Below, in pieces: positions 48,840 through 56,414 of a stretch of DNA of 64,000 nucleotides. Location: positions 1 to 64,000 of the forward strand of contig NZ_BAAAKI010000012.1 of assembly GCF_039527675.1 (NCBI RefSeq), read 5' to 3'. This stretch comes from Luteococcus sanguinis. GTDB taxonomy: Bacteria; Actinomycetota; Actinomycetes; Propionibacteriales; Propionibacteriaceae. Under the pieces are notes generated by a model, which did no database searches, had not been told where the DNA came from, and saw only the letters and a program-made list of their open reading frames with translations. A program made the translations under genes and the position numbers. The stretch's first letter is position 1, and every line of letters begins with the position of its first letter.

Positions 48840-49229
48840 ATGAGCGTCTCGACCCTCACCGCAGCAGTCCGCTCCGCCCCCGGCGTCCGTAGGCGGTCGC
48901 GTCCGCAGCAATTGCGAGGTCCGATCGCCCGTCCGCAGCGTCTCGACGCCCCCGGTGGTCGCCCTGCGCAGCCGATGGCTCCCGCCCTTGACCGGCCGGT
49001 GTCGCTTCGGGCGCGCTCCTCGGTGCGCGTGGCAGGTCCCCAGCCGGCGCTCCAACTCACTGATCGCGGGCTCGCCCTGGTCCTCGGCACGTTCGTGGCA
49101 CTGGCCGTGGCGGCAGTGGTCGTGGTGATGGTGCAGTTCTTCCAGGTCAGCAACGCGCCGCTGACCCAGGACGCTGTGAGCGGGGTGGCAGTCGCTGCCC
49201 TTGATGGAGCGCTGATCTCGAACCGCTGA
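48840..49229 (+). CDS. SOS-controlled small membrane protein, candidate cell-division inhibitor
   Basis: I do not recognise the family by sequence. The 129-residue protein has a long Arg/Pro-rich, probably disordered cytoplasmic region (residues 1-80) and one transmembrane helix (GLALVLGTFVALAVAAVVVVMVQFF, about 82-106). A short 23-residue tail is predicted outside the cell. There is no LysM domain or hydrolase motif. It is divergent from lexA under two LexA boxes and followed by nrdR two genes later. That is where Corynebacterium divS and Mycobacterium Rv2719c (chiZ) sit, both SOS-induced division suppressors. The role is inferred from position, regulation and topology. AAGGAG lies seven bases before ATG 48840. 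Confidence 0.85.
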   Translation: MSVSTLTAAVRSAPGVRRRSRPQQLRGPIARPQRLDAPGGRPAQPMAPALDRPVSLRARSSVRVAGPQPALQLTDRGLALVLGTFVALAVAAVVVVMVQFFQVSNAPLTQDAVSGVAVAALDGALISNR

Positions 49230-49241
49230 TCATGAACTGCG

Positions 49242-49277
49242 AACGGCCCCCGACCATCACCTTGGCCGGGGGCCGTT
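49242..49277. terminator. Terminator after the SOS membrane-protein gene
   Basis: AACGGCCCCCG pairs with CGGGGGCCGTT over 11 bp. It serves both the plus-strand gene and the convergent RDD gene. Confidence 0.85.
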
Positions 49278-49322
49278 GAGCACCCGGAGGGTGTCATGCC
49301 ACTGCGCAGCTGGGTCGCAGCG

Positions 49323-50474
49323 TCAGTGTTGGTTGGGGTCGATCCGCGAGGCTTCGAGGTCGATCACGCGAGTCTTGGCGATCTTGTCAGCGAAGGTCTG
49401 GCGGTTGGTGTCCCACAGCGGCCAGAGCCAACCCAGGAAGCAGATCGAGTCCAACAGGTGGGCCACATAGCGGGGCAGCGAGGGGATGCCTGCCTGTAGC
49501 GGCTGGCCCTGCTCATTGACCAGCTGGGTCTTGGCCCAGCGGCGGCCGGGGGTCTGGCCATTCTTGTTCAGGAAGGCCAGGGCCACGAAGATCGCCAGCT
49601 CGATCAACGTGCCCACCGTGTTGTTACGGATGCCGACGTGCGTCGTGCCATCGGCCAGCGTCCTGCCATAGTCGAAGTTCAGCAGCAGGTTCAACACGAT
49701 GCTGGCCGGCACATAGTCAAGCAGGTAGCCCTGAACGCGCTTGCCAAAACTCGCCAGGACGGGGGCGCTCATGCCGTAGCCGGGCTGGTTGCCCCACACG
49801 GCATTGGGGTCGGACTGACCGTAGCCGAGCCCAGCGCCCTGGTTCTGCTGCCAAGGGTTGTTCACTGCCGCGCCAGCGGCGGCACCGTTGGCTGGGCCAG
49901 CTGCTGCCTGCCCGTAGGGATTGGTGGTCTGGCCGTAGGGGGCGTTGGTCTGGCCATGGGGTTCTGCCGGCTGCTGGGTCATGCCCCACTGGTCGCTGGC
50001 CGTCGGCTGTTGTTGCGGCGCGCCCCACTGGCCTTCGGTCGACGACTGTTGGGCTCCCCAGGGATCACTGGCAGGCGTGGTCGGCTGGGATCCCCAAGGG
50101 TCGCTGGTCGGCGTGGGCTGCTGGCCCTGCTGCGAGCCCCAGGGATCATTGGTCGCCGGTGCCGGATCGGCGGGGGCTCCCCACTGGTCGGTGGAGGTGG
50201 GCGGCTGCACCTCCTGCGGGTTGCCCCAGGGGTTGGCGGGTGCCGCCGGCGTGCCCTCCTGTGCGGTGTTGCCCCAAGGGTCGTTCGCCGCAGCGGGCTG
50301 CTGGGTGCTCGCCCACGGGTCGTTCGGAGCCAGCGGGTCGTTCGGAGCCAGCGGGTCGACGGCGGTCGGATCGTCGCTCGGGGTGGAGCCCGTGCGCCAG
50401 GGGTCGTTCACCTGGGTGGGCTCCTCTGGCAGGTTCGGGCGCCACGGGTTGGTGGGCTTGTTGTCCTCGGTCAC
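49323..50474 (-). CDS. RDD family membrane protein with N-terminal DPWG repeats
   Basis: The 383-residue protein has a long N-terminal half (residues 1 to about 230) made of loosely repeated NDPWG/SDPWG/NPWG/DQWG units rich in Pro, Gln, Thr and Ser. The C-terminal RDD domain has three hydrophobic segments: SFGKRVQGYLLDYVPASIVLNLLL, VGTLIELAIFVALAFLN, and YVAHLLDSICFLGWLWPLW. The conserved GQTPGRRWAKTQLVNEQGQPL is also present. RDD proteins are membrane transport or channel-like proteins of mostly unknown role. The tryptophan-aromatic repeats resemble cell-surface or condensate-forming low-complexity regions, but no function is assigned. Topology would place the repeats in the cytoplasm. Confidence 0.9.
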   Translation of the reverse strand: MTEDNKPTNPWRPNLPEEPTQVNDPWRTGSTPSDDPTAVDPLAPNDPLAPNDPWASTQQPAAANDPWGNTAQEGTPAAPANPWGNPQEVQPPTSTDQWGAPADPAPATNDPWGSQQGQQPTPTSDPWGSQPTTPASDPWGAQQSSTEGQWGAPQQQPTASDQWGMTQQPAEPHGQTNAPYGQTTNPYGQAAAGPANGAAAGAAVNNPWQQNQGAGLGYGQSDPNAVWGNQPGYGMSAPVLASFGKRVQGYLLDYVPASIVLNLLLNFDYGRTLADGTTHVGIRNNTVGTLIELAIFVALAFLNKNGQTPGRRWAKTQLVNEQGQPLQAGIPSLPRYVAHLLDSICFLGWLWPLWDTNRQTFADKIAKTRVIDLEASRIDPNQH

Positions 50475-50679
50475 GTCTTCTCCTCGTGTACTGGGTGGTG
50501 GGCACCCGCTCGTGGGTGCAACGGGGATCCGCTGTCGATGCTAGGACGTGGCGGGGCCAGTTGCTCGGTTGCCCAATGGGCGCGCCGACCAACTGGTGAG
50601 CGGTCGGCTCTTTCGATGTCGCGGCAGACGGGCGGGTCCCACCGCTCACTGAACACGCCAGGTGGGGGAGAATGGGCAC

Positions 50680-51087
50680 GTGCCCGTGTCCGCGTCCAAT
50701 CCCAGTCCGCGCCAGGCGGCCTCGGCCGCGTTGCGCCGTCTCGGGATCTTCCTGGTGGTGGGCGCCGGGCTCTCGGCGGTGGCGCTGCTCAGCGGTCACG
50801 GTTTGCCCTGCCCCTTCCGGATGGCCACCGGCGTGCGCTGTCCCTTGTGTGGGGCGACGACGATGGGCACCGCGCTGCTGCGCGGTGACGTGGCAGCGGC
50901 ATGGCAGGCCAACGGTTTCGTGCTCATCGTGCTGGCCCAGCTCCTGGTTGCGGGGGGCGTGTGGGGGGCCGAGCTGGTTTCGGGGAGGCGTTGGTGGCCG
51001 ACCGGCTGGCCGGGGCGCCTCGATCGCTGGCTGGTGGTCTGGGCGGTCGCGGGAGTGGGCTTCGACATCGTCCGCGTTGCCGTGTGA
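50680..51087 (+). CDS. DUF2752 domain-containing membrane protein
   Basis: The 135-residue protein has three hydrophobic helices (LGIFLVVGAGLSAVALL, ANGFVLIVLAQLLVAGGVWG, WLVVWAVAGVGFDIVRVAV). Between the first and second lies the DUF2752 signature CPFRMATGVRCPLCGATTM, with three cysteines positioned as if to bind metal or form a disulfide. The function is unknown. GTG 50680 is preferred, with GGGGGAG nine bases upstream; the GTG at 50662 would overlap that site. It is divergent from the RDD protein gene and is followed by the nrdR control region. Confidence 0.88.
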   Translation: MPVSASNPSPRQAASAALRRLGIFLVVGAGLSAVALLSGHGLPCPFRMATGVRCPLCGATTMGTALLRGDVAAAWQANGFVLIVLAQLLVAGGVWGAELVSGRRWWPTGWPGRLDRWLVVWAVAGVGFDIVRVAV

Positions 51088-51166
51088 GGCACTCGCCCCC
51101 GGCGACACGCCGAGGGATCGGCGTGTCGTGTCGGCAGCTTGAAATTGTGGTCGGGCGGGCCTACGG

Positions 51167-51215
51167 TATCTACATCTAGTGGTTACAAGCATGTGGTTCG
51201 TCCACAAGTTGTGGT
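51167..51215 (+). promoter_or_regulatory. Tandem NrdR boxes
   Basis: CTACATCTAGTG (core 51170-51181) matches 10 of 12 positions of the NrdR consensus CwAtATaTwGtG. CCACAAGTTGTG (51202-51213) matches 8 of 12. The cores begin 32 bases apart, the three-helical-turn spacing typical of paired NrdR boxes. NrdR would thus repress its own gene and nrdJ when dATP is high. Confidence 0.75.
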
Positions 51216-51261
51216 TGTTGTCCACATGATGTCCACAGCTGCATCCACACCCAGATCCACA
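51198..51261 (+). promoter_or_regulatory. Array of five TCCACA hexamers (DnaA-box-like)
   Basis: TCCACA occurs at 51201, 51221, 51232, 51244 and 51256. The copy at 51218-51226 is the perfect actinobacterial DnaA box TTGTCCACA. The last four are spaced 11-12 bases, on one face of the helix. The array overlaps the second NrdR box and lies in the presumed nrdR leader. Confidence 0.55.
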
Positions 51262-51288
51262 GCGCGGCCCGCCCCGGGCGGCTCCGCC

Positions 51289-51348
51289 GTGCCCCTGAAC
51301 GACGTGCCCCTGAACGACGTGCCCATGAACGACGTGCCCATGAACGAG
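51289..51348 (+). repeat. Four-copy 15-bp tandem repeat before nrdR
   Basis: The unit GTGCCCCTGAACGAC occurs twice, then GTGCCCATGAACGAC, then GTGCCCATGAACGAG, without gaps. Each unit is five codons in frame with nrdR (VPLND, VPLND, VPMND, VPMNE), and units three and four contain an in-frame ATG. It ends 12 bases before the nrdR start. Confidence 0.95.
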
Positions 51349-51360
51349 AGGAACCGCGCC

Positions 51361-51816
51361 ATGTACTGCCCCTTCTGCCGGCACTGTGACTCCCGCGTCC
51401 TCGATTCCCGCGCATCGGAGGACGGCAGCTCCATCCGTCGTCGTCGTCAGTGCCCCGCCTGCGAGCGTCGCTTCACGACCATTGAGCAGATGCAACTGGT
51501 GGTCTTGAAGAAGTCCGGCGTGGTCGAACCCTTCAACCGCGACAAGGTGATCCAGGGGGTCCGCAAGGCCTGCAAGGGACGTCCCGTCACCGAGGCCGAA
51601 CTCGCCCGGCTCGGCCAGCAGGTCGAGGAGGCGTTGCGCGCGTCCGGGATGGCCGAGGTGCCCACCGACGAGGTCGGTCTGGCGATCCTCAAGCCGCTGG
51701 GTGAACTCGACCCCGTGGCCTACTTGCGCTTCGCGAGCGTCTACAAGCACTACGACTCGGTGGACGACTTCGAGGCGGAGATCGCCAACCTGCGCGCGGC
51801 ACAGCCCGCCCACTGA
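51361..51816 (+). CDS. nrdR: Transcriptional repressor NrdR
   Basis: NrdR senses ATP/dATP and represses ribonucleotide reductase genes. The 151-residue protein begins at the family-standard MYCPFCRHCDSRVLDSR, which forms a zinc ribbon with CPACERRF. The ATP-cone follows (QLVVLKKSGVVEPFNRDKVIQGVRKACKGRPV, EVPTDEVGLAILKPLGELDPVAYLRFASVYKHYDSV). The frame is open upstream to 51139 through a four-copy 15-bp repeat, so a longer form with up to 74 extra residues is possible, but GAGAGG upstream of 51361 and family length favour the short form. nrdJ follows 95 bases later. Confidence 0.95.
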   Translation: MYCPFCRHCDSRVLDSRASEDGSSIRRRRQCPACERRFTTIEQMQLVVLKKSGVVEPFNRDKVIQGVRKACKGRPVTEAELARLGQQVEEALRASGMAEVPTDEVGLAILKPLGELDPVAYLRFASVYKHYDSVDDFEAEIANLRAAQPAH

Positions 51817-51911
51817 CCACGAACCATCGCCGCGTCCCAAGCAGCACGGCCAACACCACGTCCCTGACACCCACCCATTTCCCAGAGAGAAAGATCGAGG
51901 CGGAAGCCATC

Positions 51912-54815
51912 ATGAGCGAGAGCACCAAGACCGCGCGACGCGGCACCAAGCAGCCCCAGGGGCTGACGATCGAGCGCGTGTTCACCACCGAGGGCACCCA
52001 TCCCTATGACGAGGTCACCTGGGAGAAGCGCGACGTCGTCCAGACGAACTGGCGCACCGGCGAGACCGTCTTCTCCCAGCACGGCGTGGAGTTCCCCGAC
52101 TTCTGGAGCCTCAACGCCTCCACCATCGTCACCACCAAGTACTTCCGCGGCGCCGTCGGCACCGATGCCCGCGAGGCCAGCCTGCGCACCCTGATCGACC
52201 GTGTCGTCACGACCTACGCCAAGGCAGGCTTCGACCACGGCTACTTCGCCACCGAGGCGGACGCGGAGATCTTCGAGCACGAACTCACCTGGATGCTGGT
52301 GCACCAGTACTTCAGTTTCAACTCGCCCGTCTGGTTCAACGTCGGCACCCCCTCACCGCAGCAGGTCAGCGCCTGCTTCATCCTCTCCGTCGACGACTCG
52401 ATGGACTCGATCCTGAACTGGTACAAGGAAGAGGGCTTCATCTTCAAGGGCGGTTCCGGCGCCGGCCTGAACCTTTCGCGGATTCGTTCGTCCAAGGAAC
52501 TGCTCAGCTCCGGCGGCACCGCCTCCGGCCCGGTCTCCTTCATGCGTGGCGCGGACGCCTCGGCGGGCACCATCAAGTCCGGGGGCGCCACCCGCCGCGC
52601 GGCCAAGATGGTCGTCCTCGACATCGACCACCCCGACATCGAGGAGTTCATCGAGACCAAGGCGCGCGAGGAGGACAAGATCCGCGCCCTGCGCGATGCC
52701 GGCTTCGACATGGACCTTGGCGGCAAGGACATCACCAGCGTCCAGTACCAGAACGCCAACAACTCGGTGCGCGTCTCGGACGAGTTCATGACCGCCGTCG
52801 AGGACGGCAAGGAGTTCGGCCTGCGCAGCCGCTCCACCGGTGAGGTCATCGAGACCGTCGACGCCCGCACCTTGTTCAAGAAGGTCTCCCAGGCTGCGTG
52901 GGAGTGTGCCGACCCGGGCATCCAGTACGACGACACCATCAATGCCTGGCACACCAACCCCGAGAGCGGCCGGATCAACGCGTCCAACCCTTGCTCGGAG
53001 TACATGAGCCTCGACAATTCCTCGTGCAACCTCGCCTCGCTGAACCTGCTGAAGTTCCTGCGCGAGGACGACACCTTCGACACCGAGAGGTTTGTCAAGG
53101 CCGTCGAGTTGGTCATCACCGCGATGGACATCTCAATCTGTTTCGCCGACTTCCCGACCGAGCCCATCGGCGAGACCACCCGCAACTTCCGCCAGCTGGG
53201 CATCGGCTACGCCAACCTGGGTGCGCTGCTGATGGCGCTGGGCAAGGGCTACGACTCCGAGGGTGGCCGTTCGGTCGCCGCCGCCATCACCTCGCTGATG
53301 ACCGGCGCGTCATACCGTCGCTCCGCGGAGCTCGCGGCCGTCGTCGGCCCCTATGCCGGCTACGCCCGCAACGCCGAGGCCCACAAGAAGGTCATGCGCA
53401 AGCACCGCGCCGCCAATGACGAGGTGCGCACCCTCGCTCAGCTCGACGCCGACGTGCTGCGCGCCGCGACCGCCGAGTGGGAGCAGGTCATCAGCCTCGG
53501 TGAGGCCAATGGCTACCGCAACGCGCAGGCCTCCGTCCTGGCGCCCACCGGCACCATCGGCTTCATGATGGACTGCGACACCACCGGTGTTGAGCCCGAC
53601 TTCTCGTTGGTGAAGTTCAAGAAGCTCGTCGGCGGCAGCTCGATGCAGATCGTCAACCAGACGATCCCGCGTGCGCTGAAGAACCTCGGCTACACCGCCG
53701 AGACCTCCGAGGCGATCGTCGCCTTCATCGCCGACCACGGGCACGTCATCGACGCTCCCGGCCTGAAGACCGAGCATTACGAGGTCTTCGACACCGCCAT
53801 GGGCGAGCGCGCGATCCAGCCGATGGGCCATGTGCGGATGATGGCTGCCGTGCAGCCCTTCTTGTCCGGCGCGATCAGCAAGACGGTCAACCTGCCCGAA
53901 TCGGCGACCATCGAGGAGATCTCGGACGTCTACATGCAGGGCTGGAAGCTCGGGCTGAAGGCGCTCGCCGTCTACCGCGACAACTGCAAGGTGGGCCAGC
54001 CGCTGTCCGACGGCAAGAAGAAGGAGGAGCCGAAGGCGGCCGAGGTCGTCGCAACCCCCGCCCAGGTCGAGTACCGCCCACGTCGCCAGCGTCTTCCCAA
54101 GTCGCGCGTCGGACGCACCACCTCCTTCTCCGTGGGTGGTGCTGAGGGCTACATGACCTCCAGCGAGTACACCAATGGCCAGCTCGGTGAGGTCTTCCTC
54201 AAGCTCGGCAAGCAGGGCTCGACCTTGGCCGGTGTGATGGACGCCTTCTCGATCGCCATCTCCATTGCGCTGCAGTACGGCGTGCCGCTGGAGACCTACG
54301 TTCAGAAGTTCACGAACCAGAAGTTCGAGCCGGCTGGTATGACCGATGACCCGGACATCCGGATCGCGCAGTCGATCATGGACTACATCTTCCGCCGCCT
54401 CGCCCTGGACTACCTGTCCTTCGACGAGCGGGCCGAGCTGGGCATCTACACGGCCGCCGAGCGCGCCCGTTATGTCGAGACGGGTTCGTACATCAGCGAG
54501 GAGGATGAGGCCCAGATGCCCGAGTCCGAGTCGTTGAAGAACGACGAGTACGACGACGTCCGGGTCGACGGTGGCCTGCGCCAGCCGGCCCTGATCGAGG
54601 CCACCCCCGAGGTGCAGGTGATTGCCGGCGGCGTCGAGCAGCCGGGTGCCGCCAAGGTCAGCACCGGTGCCCCGCACACCACCTCCGAGCTGCTGGAGAG
54701 CCTCACCGGTCACGCCGTCGACGCGCCGCTGTGCATGACCTGCGGCACCAAGATGCGTCCCTCGGGTTCCTGCTACGTCTGCGAGGGCTGCGGCTCGACC
54801 AGCGGGTGCAGCTGA
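51912..54815 (+). CDS. nrdJ: Vitamin B12-dependent ribonucleotide reductase (class II)
   Basis: NrdJ reduces ribonucleotides to deoxyribonucleotides with adenosylcobalamin, with or without oxygen. The 967-residue protein has FSFNSPVWFNVGTPSPQQVSACFI (first active-site cysteine), GGSGAGLNLSRIRSSKE, NPCSEYMSLDNSSCNLASLNLLKF (radical-relay cysteine and glutamate), APTGTIGFMMDCDTTGVEPDF, and a C-terminal zinc-ribbon (MTCGTKMRPSGSCYVCEGCGSTSGCS) that carries the redox cysteines. No class I or III reductase is in this window. Dependence on B12 fits the propionibacterial group, which makes the cofactor. The large linker before the last domain is normal for this branch. Confidence 0.97.
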   Translation: MSESTKTARRGTKQPQGLTIERVFTTEGTHPYDEVTWEKRDVVQTNWRTGETVFSQHGVEFPDFWSLNASTIVTTKYFRGAVGTDAREASLRTLIDRVVTTYAKAGFDHGYFATEADAEIFEHELTWMLVHQYFSFNSPVWFNVGTPSPQQVSACFILSVDDSMDSILNWYKEEGFIFKGGSGAGLNLSRIRSSKELLSSGGTASGPVSFMRGADASAGTIKSGGATRRAAKMVVLDIDHPDIEEFIETKAREEDKIRALRDAGFDMDLGGKDITSVQYQNANNSVRVSDEFMTAVEDGKEFGLRSRSTGEVIETVDARTLFKKVSQAAWECADPGIQYDDTINAWHTNPESGRINASNPCSEYMSLDNSSCNLASLNLLKFLREDDTFDTERFVKAVELVITAMDISICFADFPTEPIGETTRNFRQLGIGYANLGALLMALGKGYDSEGGRSVAAAITSLMTGASYRRSAELAAVVGPYAGYARNAEAHKKVMRKHRAANDEVRTLAQLDADVLRAATAEWEQVISLGEANGYRNAQASVLAPTGTIGFMMDCDTTGVEPDFSLVKFKKLVGGSSMQIVNQTIPRALKNLGYTAETSEAIVAFIADHGHVIDAPGLKTEHYEVFDTAMGERAIQPMGHVRMMAAVQPFLSGAISKTVNLPESATIEEISDVYMQGWKLGLKALAVYRDNCKVGQPLSDGKKKEEPKAAEVVATPAQVEYRPRRQRLPKSRVGRTTSFSVGGAEGYMTSSEYTNGQLGEVFLKLGKQGSTLAGVMDAFSIAISIALQYGVPLETYVQKFTNQKFEPAGMTDDPDIRIAQSIMDYIFRRLALDYLSFDERAELGIYTAAERARYVETGSYISEEDEAQMPESESLKNDEYDDVRVDGGLRQPALIEATPEVQVIAGGVEQPGAAKVSTGAPHTTSELLESLTGHAVDAPLCMTCGTKMRPSGSCYVCEGCGSTSGCS

Positions 54816-54821
54816 CAGGCG

Positions 54822-54856
54822 AACGGGTTGCCCGTCCTGAAGGACGGTGACCCGTT
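54822..54856 (+). terminator. Terminator after nrdJ
   Basis: AACGGGT pairs with ACCCGTT, and the inner CCGTCC/GGACGG pair closes on TGAA, making a stem of about 15 bp with a small bulge. Confidence 0.8.
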
Positions 54857-54971
54857 GGCACGCTCATGGTTGGCGATGCCGTTGAGGTTGCCCGTCCGGT
54901 TCGTCCGGGCGGGCGACCTGCGTTCGGGGGAGTGCGGGTAGCATGTGGGGCACCCCGACGAGAGGATTCCC

Positions 54972-55550
54972 ATGCAGCGACGCACACTCCTGCTGGCCCC
55001 ACTGCCAATGGCCCTGGCCGCCTGCTCCGGTGGCGGTGACCGGGCCACCGGTGCCAGCACCACCAGCACCACGCCTGGCAGCGGTGGGCTCGCGGGTCTG
55101 GGGTTGGCCGATGCCCCCGCCCAGACCGTGATCGAAAAGCTTGATGCGCTCGACCAGGCGCGACCGCTCGACTTCAAGGCGTCGGTCACCGCCACCGAGC
55201 TCGTGGTCACCGACTCCGCCGGTGAGCATCGGATGGAACTGCCAGCCGACCGCTTCTACCTCTCGATCGCGCCCTATGTCACGACCACGCACGAGTGCTT
55301 CAACCACAGCCTGTCCGGCTGCCAGGGCGAACAGGTCGCTACCACGGTGCGCCTCAAGGCTGTGTCCGACTCTGGCGCCGTCTTGTTGGACGAGGACCGG
55401 ACCACCGGCCGCAATGGCTTCGTGGGTATCTGGCTGCCCAGCGGCGAGACCGGAAAGCTGACCGTCACCCTCGACGAGCGCAGCGGCAGCGTCCCCTTCG
55501 CCACCGGCTCGGACGACCCCACCTGCCTGACCACGCTGAAATTGGCTTGA
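54972..55550 (+). CDS. CueP family metal-binding lipoprotein
   Basis: The 192-residue protein has a lipoprotein signal: MQRRTLLLAPLPMALAAC with the lipobox LAAC, then a Ser/Thr/Gly linker. The CueP core follows: DRFYLSIAPYVTTTHECFNHSLSGCQGE, FVGIWLPSGETGKLTVTLDERSG, and DDPTCLTTLKL. The three conserved cysteines (ECF, GCQGE and PTCL) bind copper in Salmonella CueP, where the protein supplies copper to a periplasmic superoxide dismutase. No copper exporter or SodC is nearby. It would be anchored to the outer face of the membrane. The next gene, convergent with it, is ferritin. Confidence 0.85.
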   Translation: MQRRTLLLAPLPMALAACSGGGDRATGASTTSTTPGSGGLAGLGLADAPAQTVIEKLDALDQARPLDFKASVTATELVVTDSAGEHRMELPADRFYLSIAPYVTTTHECFNHSLSGCQGEQVATTVRLKAVSDSGAVLLDEDRTTGRNGFVGIWLPSGETGKLTVTLDERSGSVPFATGSDDPTCLTTLKLA

Positions 55551-55732
55551 GTTTCCCCTGGGGCAGAGCATGGAGAGCGCCGACACCCCAGGACGTTCAC
55601 AGGCTCGGGGCAGTTTCGTCCACAGGATCGGTTCTTCACTCGGCGCCATAGCCGCGAGGCAGCGTCCCCGTGGCGCGAACAGCGTCCCGGTGACGGGAAC
55701 TGCCTGACCCGACATCAGATGAAACGAAGAGA

Positions 55733-55763
55733 CCGGGGCCGGGTGCATGGCACCCGGCCCCGG
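55733..55763. terminator. Terminator between the CueP-like gene and ferritin
   Basis: A perfect 14-bp stem, CCGGGGCCGGGTGC with GCACCCGGCCCCGG, has an ATG loop between the two convergent genes. Confidence 0.88.
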
Positions 55764-55786
55764 GCCGTTTGTGGGAGGGCCGGACG

Positions 55787-56308
55787 TCAGCCCTCGTTGT
55801 TCTCCGTGGTCTGCGTCGGGCGCGCCCCGAGTTCTGCATCCAGGCGCAGCAGGCCGGAACCGTCGTCGCCGACGAGCTCGATGCGAGAGATGATCTCGCT
55901 GGCCGTGGACTCCTCTTCGATCTGCTCCTCCAGGAACCAGTTCAGCAGGGGACGGGAGTCGAGGTCGCCCTCGGCCTCCGCCGCTCGGTACAGATCTCGG
56001 ATCGACTCTGACACCTTCTGCTCGTGCGCGAGTGCCGCCCTGAACACCTCCAGGGGGGTCATGTCCGGGTTGAGCTCCGGTGCGGCGATCGCACCGATCT
56101 TCGGGTGGTTCTCCCGGTCGACCACGTGGTCGATGAACTTGTTGGCGTGGACGATCTCCTCGTCCGCCTGGTGACGCAGCCAGGCAGCCATGCCGGGCAG
56201 GTCGGCACAGTCGACCTCGATGGCCAGCTGCCGGTACACGATCGACGCCTCGAACTCCAGCGTGATCTGGTCGTTGAACTTCTTCTCCAGGTCTGCGGTG
56301 AGCTTCAT
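55787..56308 (-). CDS. ftn: Ferritin
   Basis: The 173-residue protein is a four-helix ferritin with ferroxidase residues: FNDQITLEFEASIVYRQLAIEVDC (Glu-x-x... ligands), MAAWLRHQADEEIVHANKFIDHVVDRE (Glu-x-x-His), then LNWFLEEQIEEESTASEIISRIEL. It has no haem-binding methionine typical of bacterioferritin, so it is the non-haem BfrB/Ftn type that stores iron. ATG 56308. An acidic C-terminal tail (LGARPTQTTENNEG) extends beyond the fold. Confidence 0.94.
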   Translation of the reverse strand: MKLTADLEKKFNDQITLEFEASIVYRQLAIEVDCADLPGMAAWLRHQADEEIVHANKFIDHVVDRENHPKIGAIAAPELNPDMTPLEVFRAALAHEQKVSESIRDLYRAAEAEGDLDSRPLLNWFLEEQIEEESTASEIISRIELVGDDGSGLLRLDAELGARPTQTTENNEG

Positions 56309-56414
56309 GGTCACCACCGTAGTCAGCGGGACACGAGCGCGGTAGCCGGCAGACCCCGCGTTCGCCGAGGGCGCGACGAGCGTCCCGGTCAAGACGCGCC
56401 CCTAGGGTGGGGGA

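Noticed and set aside
51289..51348. CRISPR-like repeat array
   Set aside because: The four 15-bp units are contiguous with no spacers, and no cas genes are present in the window.
51139..51360. Extended N-terminus of NrdR as the annotated start
   Set aside because: The region holds NrdR boxes, DnaA-like boxes and a tandem repeat, and the family starts at MYCPFC; kept as a possible variant only.
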